Shown one piece after another: positions 1 to 6,300 of a stretch of DNA of 6,393 bases. Position 1 is the first letter of the stretch; each line of letters starts with the position of its first letter. The notes below the pieces were generated by a model that was given only the letters and a program-made list of their open reading frames with translations, was not told where the DNA came from and ran no database searches. A program made the translations under genes and the position numbers. Source of the stretch: Candidatus Babelota bacterium (lineage in GTDB: Bacteria; Babelota; Babeliae; Babelales; Babelaceae); assembly GCA_003484685.1 (NCBI GenBank), contig DNBB01000041.1, positions 19,651-26,043 on the forward strand. The letters are read 5' to 3'.

Positions 1-180
1 TTTGACCTATATGGCGCCGAAAACTTTAAAGCTTTGACCATTCCCGACACTGATGAAAGCATTGCACTCGGTCTTTCGCCGCTATACCCGGAACTAACCG
101 CACGCGTTCAAGCAATTCTTGATCAATTTATGCGTGATGGAACAATCGACCAACTTCGTCAAAAATGGCACATACAATAG
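1..180 (+). CDS. C-terminal part of a family-3 extracellular solute-binding protein (amino-acid ABC transporter), 5'-truncated
   Basis: Frame 1 is open from the window edge and stops at TAG 178-180, giving the last 59 residues of a protein that begins outside the window. The fragment contains IALGLSPLYPEL, then a helix with ARVQAILDQFMRDGTIDQL, and ends in RQKWHIQ. This matches the usual C-terminus of SBP_bac_3 proteins (HisJ/GlnH/ArgT type): a strand carrying the 'can act as' segment, a last helix of the form 'vn.aL..l..DGti..i..KW', and a short tail. Family members bind polar amino acids in the periplasm, or at the membrane as lipoproteins, and deliver them to an ABC permease. The specificity residues and any signal peptide lie upstream and cannot be judged. 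No permease or ATPase gene follows; the next gene converges on it, and a strong terminator lies 125 bases after the stop, so this is the last gene of its transcript. Confidence 0.8.
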   Translation, partial: FDLYGAENFKALTIPDTDESIALGLSPLYPELTARVQAILDQFMRDGTIDQLRQKWHIQ

Positions 181-206
181 CCGTTCAAAACAGCAGCATA
201 CCTGCC

Positions 207-235
207 TTGACACGCTAAAAGATGAATGTTAGAGT
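207..235 (+). promoter_or_regulatory. Sigma70-like promoter candidate in the spacer after the binding-protein gene
   Basis: TTGACA at 207-212 is a perfect -35 match. It is followed by a 17-base spacer and TAGAGT at 230-235, which matches four of six -10 positions including the important first T, A and last T. A transcript would start near 242 and meet the strong terminator at 306-338, giving an RNA of about 95-100 nt with no convincing ORF. A chance match in non-coding DNA cannot be excluded. Confidence 0.3.
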
Positions 236-264
236 CGAAGCGCAAAAAATTGAAATTTGTTACT

Positions 265-295
265 AAAACATGAGCGATATACGCGTATATCGCTC
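265..295 (-). terminator. Likely intrinsic terminator of orn
   Basis: Read on the minus strand, the 10-bp stem of the 272-295 palindrome is followed after three bases by TTTT (268-265). The hairpin lies 42-65 bases past the orn stop. The stem is strong enough, but the U-tract is short and slightly displaced, so termination may be partial. Confidence 0.45.
272..295. repeat. Perfect 24-bp palindrome
   Basis: GAGCGATATACG at 272-283 is followed directly by its exact reverse complement at 284-295. As RNA it forms a 10-bp stem closed by a CGCG tetraloop. As DNA it is a fully symmetric site that a dimeric regulator could bind. It lies in the convergent spacer, 42 bases beyond the orn stop codon, and a run of eight C (295-302) abuts its right end. 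Confidence 0.7.
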
Positions 296-305
296 CCCCC
301 CCTAC

Positions 306-338
306 CCCTTCAGCTTTCCCCAAAGTTGAAGGGTTTTT
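306..338 (+). terminator. Strong intrinsic terminator of the binding-protein transcript
   Basis: CCCTTCA-G-CTTT (306-317) pairs with AAAG-T-TGAAGGG (322-333) through twelve pairs including one G-U. The loop is CCCC and the stem is followed directly by TTTTT (334-338). It reads as a textbook plus-strand terminator. The T-run overlaps the end of the convergent orn gene (stop codon 339-337), so the two genes are packed back to back. Confidence 0.8.
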
Positions 339-894
339 ATGATACAAAAAAATGAGAACGATAATACCGCAACTCATTCATCGATTCAAAGATATCATCT
401 AACGCCCGATGCCGCTTTTGTTTAACAAAAGACGCTTGTTTGTTTTGGGGGTACCATCCCTTAACAAGCTCTTTTACTGAAGAGACATCGATTTGGCGGT
501 AGTGCAAGAGACTCTCGATTTTTGGCATATACTGCTTTAAAAAAGCACGATCCTGATAAATAGTATTCCCTGCCAACAGTGGCCGCGAGGAGCAAACACG
601 CCCAACAAACGAAAGGATCATCTGTTCTGCACGCCCGCAGTCTATAGACGATTCTTTGACAAGGTCAAGAAGCCCCGAAGCGGTATGCTGCTCATAGCAC
701 CACTGCCCCATAGAGTCTAAGATTTCATCGGATTGATGAATTATAAGATGTGGCCCTTCTACAATCGTTTCAAGCTGGATATCGCTAGCAACAACAGCGA
801 TCTCTAACACCGCATCCTGAAGCGGATCAAGACCAGTCATCTCCATATCCAACCAGAGCAGCTTGCACCCCGTCTCTTCATTCAAAAATTCCAT
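337..894 (-). CDS. orn: Oligoribonuclease (DEDDh 3'-5' exoribonuclease)
   Basis: Orn is a cytoplasmic dimer that degrades the very short RNAs (2-5 nt) left by other RNases and hydrolyses pGpG from cyclic-di-GMP breakdown. The sequence shows the full DEDDh set. Counting from the longer start at 924, Asp26 and Glu28 lie in WLDMEMTGLDP, Asp125 in AGNTIYQDRAFL, and His172 and Asp177 in HRALDD. The family segment YRQIDVSSVKEL and the C-terminal NELRYYRSHFF match E. coli Orn closely. I prefer the ATG at 894-892: AAAGG lies six bases upstream, and the 185-residue product resembles the 181 residues of E. coli. The in-frame ATG at 924-922 (195 residues) has no visible ribosome site and would sit almost at the predicted transcript start. 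The gene is divergent from the tandem ligase and converges on the binding-protein gene. Nothing looks truncated. Confidence 0.93.
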   Translation of the reverse strand: MEFLNEETGCKLLWLDMEMTGLDPLQDAVLEIAVVASDIQLETIVEGPHLIIHQSDEILDSMGQWCYEQHTASGLLDLVKESSIDCGRAEQMILSFVGRVCSSRPLLAGNTIYQDRAFLKQYMPKIESLLHYRQIDVSSVKELVKGWYPQNKQASFVKQKRHRALDDIFESMNELRYYRSHFFVS

Positions 895-933
895 ACATCG
901 CCTTTGGCTAAAAGGATCAACCATGCTAAATTC

Positions 934-945
934 TATGTATACATA
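934..945. promoter_or_regulatory. 12-bp palindrome in the divergent promoter region
   Basis: TATGTATACATA is perfectly symmetric. It sits just upstream of the candidate -10 of the ligase gene and at the -10/start region of the candidate orn promoter, so a bound protein could affect both genes. AT-rich promoter DNA yields such palindromes fairly often, so an operator role is only a possibility. Confidence 0.25.
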
Positions 946-972
946 ATATCTTTTTATACTTTACAGAGTTCA
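943..972 (-). promoter_or_regulatory. Candidate promoter of orn
   Basis: On the minus strand TGAACT (972-967) is followed by 18 bases and TATTAT (948-943), which matches five of six -10 positions. A start near 936 would leave a leader of about 40 bases before the preferred ATG at 894, but only about 12 before the ATG at 924. The -35 match is only three of six. Confidence 0.3.
955..960 (+). promoter_or_regulatory. Candidate -10 element for the tandem ligase gene
   Basis: TATACT matches five of six -10 positions and would start transcription near 967, giving a leader of about 27 bases. No good -35 lies 16-18 bases upstream, and there is no extended -10 TG. The promoter is therefore weak by sequence or needs an activator. 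Confidence 0.3.
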
Positions 973-984
973 CCGCCATAACAC

Positions 985-988
985 GAGG
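985..988 (+). promoter_or_regulatory. Ribosome binding site of the tandem ligase gene
   Basis: GAGG (within GAGGGG) lies five bases before the ATG at 994. It is a good Shine-Dalgarno match and fixes this start, which also places the first conserved strand (LRVGIIMGG) at the very N-terminus, as in single Ddl proteins. Confidence 0.6.
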
Positions 989-993
989 GGTTT

Positions 994-3219
994 ATGAATA
1001 AGTTACGTGTTGGCATCATCATGGGTGGCCGTTCCATAGAGCGCGAAGTATCTTTTAATTCAGGCCGCACCATTTGTGATCACCTGGACACTCAAGAATA
1101 TGACCTTCTTCCACTCTTTCAACGACATGACGGAAAGCTCTTTATCCTACCCTGGCGTTTTTTACATCGCGGAAAAATCTCTGACTTTGAACATCGCCTT
1201 GAACAAGAAGCCGAACTAATCACCTGGAGTAGTCTTAAAAACCGTATCGATTTCATGTACATCGCCCTTCATGGTCGCTACGGCGAAGATGGGTGCACCC
1301 AAGGTTTTCTCGAAGTCCTAAAGATCCCATACTTTGGAACCAAAGTCCTAGGAAGCGCTATTGGAATGAATAAATATATTCAAAAGCAACTGCTAAACAA
1401 CGCTGGTATCAAAACACCTCGAGGCATTCGCCTCCTTTTATCGCAAACCAAAGTGCTAGAAAAAAACCAGAAAAAAGCCGAAAAACTTCTTGAAGAAAAC
1501 AACCTAAAATTCCCCCTCATCATCAAACCCGAGCAAGAAGGCTCGAGTCTTGGGGTAAGCAAGGCCAACAACATTAGCGAGCTTCTCCAAGGCTTAGCGT
1601 TGGCCCACCTAGTCAACCACCAAAAGCCGCAGCCGGCGCTCGTTGAAGAATACATTGAAGGCATGGAGTTTTCTTGCATCGTAATCACCAATTACACAAC
1701 AGGCCAATTTATTGCCCTGCCGCCAACTGAAGTTGAAATCGAGGCACAAAGCCAAATATTTGATTATGAACAAAAATATATGCCTGGCCGCGCCTTTAAG
1801 CACACGCCGGCACGCTGTTCTCAAGAAATTCAAGAGCGAATAAAAAATACCTGTATCGCAACAATGCATGCTCTTGAATTTAGCAACATCGGCCGCATCG
1901 ACGGCTTTGTTCAAGCAGATGGAACCATAGTCATAACTGACCCAAATAGTTTTTGCGGCATGAGCCCATCCAGCTATGCATTCTTGCAAGCTGCAGAACA
2001 CAACTTTTCACACACAGACTTTATTAACCATCTCATAAAAACAGAATTATCGGCATACAAGCTCCATATGTTCTCCAAAGAAACGCCTATGCAAAAACAA
2101 GATACTACCACTAACGAACGGCTACGTGTTGCAATACTCCTTGGCGGTGCATCAAATGAACGCGAAATATCCTTAGAATCAGGACGCAACATCTGCTACA
2201 AGCTTTCGCCACAAAAATATGATATTACACCGCTTTTTGTTTCCCAAGATTTACAGCTCTACCCTATCAACCAACGCCTTCTTGTTCGCAATAAAACCGA
2301 CGAGATTATGGAAGGGATAACGTTAGAGCAAATTAATCAGATAGAATGGGATGCCTTACCAACACAATTTGATTTTGCATTTCTCGGGTTGCATGGCGGA
2401 GCTGGAGAGAATGGGCAGATTCAGGGAACACTTGAAATGCTGGGCATGCCATATAACGGTTCATCGGTCCTTGCAAGTGCTCTTTGCATGGATAAATACA
2501 AAACCAATAATTTTTTAAGGACCCAAGGGTTTGCGGTTCCCCAAAGCATTTTCGTGGCAACCGAAAACAGAAAAGAAAAATTTTCTTGCTCCATACCATT
2601 TCCCGTCATAGTCAAGCCGCATGATGATGGCTGCAGTGTTATGGTAATGAAGGCACACAATGAACAAGAGCTTCAAAACGCCCTCAACCATATTTTTGCA
2701 CATGGCAAAAGTGTTGCCATGATAGAAGAGTATATCGTTGGTACTGAGGTAACCATAGGCGTGCTCGGCAACGAAAAACCATATGCTCTACCCCCAAGTG
2801 AATCTATTGCAGCAGGCGGCATTCTCTCAATAGAAGAAAAGTTTCTTCCTGGCGCAGGCGAAAATCAAACACCTGCCCGACTCCCCCACGATGCCATAAC
2901 CCTCATTCAACATACCGTAGAACAAATTTATCAAGCCATTGGCTGTCGTGGATATGTCCGCATGGACTGTTTTTATCAGAACAAAGACCAAAGTTCAACG
3001 GAAAAGGAACGTGTCGTCCTAATCGAAATTAATACATTACCTGGCCTTACACCAGCAACCTGTCTCTTCCATCAGGCAGCAGAAGTTGGCATCAAGCCAA
3101 TGGAGCTGATTGATTTAATCGTAGAAATGGGACTGGCAGCACACACGTCCAAGCAAGACACAAACTTTACAAAGCTTTTGCAAAAGAACATTAAAAGCAC
3201 CGAAGAAATTCATGTGTAA
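994..3219 (+). CDS. Tandem (double-length) D-alanine-D-alanine ligase, two ATP-grasp modules in one chain
   Basis: Ddl joins two D-alanines using ATP in the cytoplasm, supplying the dipeptide that MurF adds to the peptidoglycan precursor. Single Ddl proteins have about 300-370 residues; this product has 741 and holds two complete copies. Module 1 (about 4-352) has GGRSIEREVS with Glu16, HGRYGEDG (His93), Lys127, the ATP loop KPEQEGSSLGVSK (178-190), Glu218/Glu225, KY at 261-262, GRID (Arg301, Asp303) and DPNSFCG (316-322). Module 2 (about 376-712) has GGASNEREIS with Glu389, HGGAGENG (His467), MDK501, KPHDDGCSVMVMK (541-553), Glu578/Glu585, KF at 616-617, VRMD (Arg656, Asp658) and EINTLPG (678-684). 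A polar linker (about 353-375) joins them, and a polar tail follows residue 715. The first 39 aligned residues of the two modules are about 59% identical, so they arose by duplication. Each module departs from the canonical active site at a different place, so one or both may be specialised. No other peptidoglycan gene is adjacent. Ligase-fold assignment is firm; D-Ala as substrate of both halves is not. Confidence 0.9.
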   Translation: MNKLRVGIIMGGRSIEREVSFNSGRTICDHLDTQEYDLLPLFQRHDGKLFILPWRFLHRGKISDFEHRLEQEAELITWSSLKNRIDFMYIALHGRYGEDGCTQGFLEVLKIPYFGTKVLGSAIGMNKYIQKQLLNNAGIKTPRGIRLLLSQTKVLEKNQKKAEKLLEENNLKFPLIIKPEQEGSSLGVSKANNISELLQGLALAHLVNHQKPQPALVEEYIEGMEFSCIVITNYTTGQFIALPPTEVEIEAQSQIFDYEQKYMPGRAFKHTPARCSQEIQERIKNTCIATMHALEFSNIGRIDGFVQADGTIVITDPNSFCGMSPSSYAFLQAAEHNFSHTDFINHLIKTELSAYKLHMFSKETPMQKQDTTTNERLRVAILLGGASNEREISLESGRNICYKLSPQKYDITPLFVSQDLQLYPINQRLLVRNKTDEIMEGITLEQINQIEWDALPTQFDFAFLGLHGGAGENGQIQGTLEMLGMPYNGSSVLASALCMDKYKTNNFLRTQGFAVPQSIFVATENRKEKFSCSIPFPVIVKPHDDGCSVMVMKAHNEQELQNALNHIFAHGKSVAMIEEYIVGTEVTIGVLGNEKPYALPPSESIAAGGILSIEEKFLPGAGENQTPARLPHDAITLIQHTVEQIYQAIGCRGYVRMDCFYQNKDQSSTEKERVVLIEINTLPGLTPATCLFHQAAEVGIKPMELIDLIVEMGLAAHTSKQDTNFTKLLQKNIKSTEEIHV

Positions 3220-3239
3220 TCAAAAAAAGACTATCCGTT

Positions 3240-3287
3240 AAAAACAGGTGTTAGTTGACTAGTTTTAGAAAACTTTTCTTAACACTG
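3240..3287. terminator. Probable bidirectional terminator between the convergent genes
   Basis: GTGTTA (3248-3253) pairs with TAACAC (3280-3285), and CAG (3245-3247) can pair nearby with one bulge. Inside the loop, AGTTT (3261-3265) pairs with AAACT (3270-3274). On the plus strand the inner hairpin runs into TTTTCTT, 26-60 bases after the ligase stop. On the minus strand the outer stem runs straight into TTTTT (3244-3240), downstream of the large gene. Stems are AT-rich, so efficiency is uncertain. Confidence 0.45.
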
Positions 3288-3326
3288 GCTCATCACATTA
3301 CGCTCAAAAAATAGATTGTATTTACA

Positions 3327-3354
3327 GCAGTCGGGAGAAGTTCTCCCGACATGC
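3327..3354 (-). terminator. GC-rich hairpin after the large minus-strand gene
   Basis: GTCGGGAG (3330-3337) and CTCCCGAC (3343-3350) form a perfect 8-bp stem with a 5-base loop, extended by GCA/TGC across one bulge. It begins 12 bases past the stop of the large gene. On the minus strand the T-run (TTTTTT) comes only about 20 bases later, so this is either a weak terminator or a 3'-end stabilising hairpin upstream of the 3240-3287 structure. Confidence 0.45.
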
Positions 3355-3366
3355 TCGATTAGCTTC

Positions 3367-6300
3367 TTATTCGTCATCATCATTATCAAGATAACTATAA
3401 TCATCATCAGACACCGTGGCATCAGAATCGGTTTCGCCTATTATGGAAACTTTGGCTTTAAGGGTATTAATCTTATCTGCTAAATCGACAAACCCAAGCT
3501 CCTTTGATATACCCGATGCCTCAATGTCAGACAAAGCGTCTACACTTTCCGTATCAACTAAAGCTGTAATAAGCCAATCTTGCTCAGCGTAGTAAAAAAA
3601 CTGGCTTAACAGAGATTTTTGCATATCCCGAGAAAGTTTTTCAAAATACCTTAAAACTAATACTACCTCATAAAATTCTATAAACGCTCCTTGATGGTTT
3701 TTGTCCATAGAATCCCCCCATAAAGCAAGCATCTTTATAACAAAATTTTGAGTTGCTTTGTCTATTGCAACAGCTAAAGCAGTCTCCACTACCCGAAAAA
3801 GGGCTGGATCAAAAACATCTGGTTTTACAAGATTAAAAACAACAGTAAGTGCCTGCGCAATGCTCTCAAGCATCACGCCGCGCTCATTCTCTTTAATAAT
3901 GCTTAAAAACTGAGGAAAAACCTCAGCAAATGTTTTAAATGCCAACGCAATACTCTCTGATTTTACGTTTTTTATTAGCGTAAGAAATGCATTAATAATA
4001 TTTTCTCTATTCGATGAATCAATCCGCGAAGAAATATCAAACAAAGCCTGCCATAACTCAGCAGTATATTTTTCGGGTGTAACCAAACTCCCCCGCTGTG
4101 CCACATCGACCGCATCAATTACTGTGGCATTAACCCGATTGGCAGATTCAAAGAACCATGAATTTTCTCCACTATTTAGATACGTAATAAGAGTGGAATA
4201 CGTCCCTGCTAGGTTCTTAACTATTTTAGGAGAATCGACCTTTTTTAACAAATCATGCAACTTATCAAAACATGTAGACTGCTGTAGCTCAGGCAATTTA
4301 CGACTAACAAAAGAACTTATAAGTGCGTTAACAAATACAAAATCTTTCGCATTTTTCAACTCGACCCGATGCTCCCAAAGCTCAAAAACATATTGAATAA
4401 AGTCCGCATCAGGCAAGAGTCCAACAGCCCGAATTACCTGACTTGATAAATATTTATGCGCTTCGCCGCGCAGCCAAAAACTAAGCCCACGCACCAATGC
4501 CTTTTGACTGCCCGCGATATTTTTTCCAACAGCATCTTTCAAAAGCGCATACGCAACATCTCTGAAGAAACCTTCTTCTCCCAATAGGTGTTCTTCAGCA
4601 AAATCAAGCAAATCCTTGCGAGCATTTGGATCACGTTGCGCCTCTTCATTCCATAAAGTAACAATCGTGCGCGCTACGCTTGATTCAGTAAACGATTTAT
4701 CAAATTTTTTAATAGAACGCTTTTGAAAGTCTGTATCATACAAAAGCTTTTTACGCAAAGCTGTTAACGTATCAGTATCAGCAGATTTTACCATGCTATC
4801 AGAATATTCCTTCGAGCCCATATCAGGGTAGAAGAGCCAATACTTGAGCGGAACATTTTTTTGTGCAAACTCTGTAGGGCTTATAGGCATGTGTGATTCA
4901 TCCGACATAGCAATCATAACATTGGAAAGTCGATCAACCTCTTTTGGATTACTTTGATCAATAATCCATGCAAGATCCATTCCGTATTGAAACACCTGAT
5001 TATTTTCAGGAAGCAACTCATTTTTTAAAGAATATAGGACGGCTAATTCACTTAGGCGTTGCCAGCGTTCATCACGAACGCCATAAAAATGCAGTGAAAC
5101 CAAAACTTTCTTTTCCGGAGACCAGTGCACCTGTATAAAAGCACTATGCACCATCTGTGGCCAATTATAAAACAAATCTAAAGAACCAGTATTAAACGCA
5201 AAGCCTACTAACGAGGCACGGTCGAACTGCATTATTTTTTGATGCAATGGCTTTAGCTGATCGGGCAAAAAAGCGTCACCGACTACAGTCTTAGTGATGT
5301 ATGAAAGAAGAGAAAGCAAATTTTGGTGAATTGCCGTAAATAGATCTTCCAATGATTCGGGACCTTTTGCATAACCCTCACGATAGCCTATAAGCCCCCG
5401 CGTCACGTTAAAGCCAGTTGATTCAAAATCTTTTTGTCGAATCCCAATGTTTTTCTTTTTTAAAATGTTTTGCAAAACACCAATATCCCGCATTTTATAA
5501 AAATATCCTGGCGCTTTTTCTTGGGTCAACACAAGCGAAACGCTATTGTATAAATCCCACCACACATCAAGCAAAACGAGATATTTTTGTAACATCAACA
5601 CAAAGGCCGCCCCCTTGTCATGATCCTGGATTATTCGCTGCTGCACTAATTTATTTGTATCCGAATCTTTTACCACCTGGAAAAGCGAACTTCGGGACAT
5701 CGTCTTAAGACCCAAATCAAACAAATCAACCAACCTACGCATAACAGCAAGCGCAATAATGCGTCCAGTCTGGCCACTCTTGAGAAATTGATTACCAAAT
5801 TCTTCTGAAATAAAATAATCAATTATCGAGCCCTTAAAATATTCCCATATTTTGAAAAACGATTTCGGATCCCCCAAACCTTCAAGACTTGTAGCTTCTA
5901 CAAGTGCTTGCATTTGAATAAGCTTTTGAATAAACGCCCGGTCTACATCCTGATAGTCATCCAAAATTTCTTCAAGGCTTTTTCGAGTCGCAAACACCGC
6001 ATGTAACCATGTTTCAAGCATATGAGCACGGCCAATTTGAGCAAAAAACTCTAAAAATGTATTCTTTTTTTCGCTCGATGCCGCAGCAAGATCCTGCAAG
6101 ATAAAATCCCGCCATTTTTTGGCCAGATCAGGCGTTAATGCATACTCAGCAAGTTTAAGATACTCAACAGCATAATCGTCCAAAGGAACGTTATTTGCCG
6201 CTTTTCGAGCTCGTTTTTCAGCCAACCGACTCTTTCCAAAAAGCGCAACAGAAAATCCATTAATTATTTCATTGTCTGGCTGCTGATAGTTAATAGCATA

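Noticed and set aside
159..377. Minus-strand ORF of 72 codons across the first convergent spacer
   Set aside because: It runs through the terminator hairpins and the G-rich tract and overlaps the ends of two real genes; composition is not protein-like.
922..924. ATG at 924 as the start of orn (195 residues)
   Set aside because: No ribosome site precedes it and it nearly coincides with the predicted transcript start, while the ATG at 894 has AAAGG six bases upstream and gives the usual Orn length. It remains the alternative.
2053..2120. Internal start that would make the second ligase module as a separate protein
   Set aside because: ATGs exist in the linker (residues 359 and 366), but no good ribosome site precedes them and the frame is continuous, so a single fused product is simpler.
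1380..2703. Several minus-strand ORFs of 62-130 codons lying inside the ligase gene
   Set aside because: They lie opposite strongly conserved ligase motifs, resemble no family, and have unnatural composition; they are shadows of the coding strand.
994..3219. Tandem ligase as an assembly-made duplication
   Set aside because: The halves differ clearly at both DNA and protein level and in key motifs, so they cannot be one region assembled twice.
4124..5708. Plus-strand ORFs of 90-96 codons inside the large gene (4124-4396 and 5418-5708)
   Set aside because: They lack ribosome sites or recognisable motifs and overlap a continuous long frame on the other strand.
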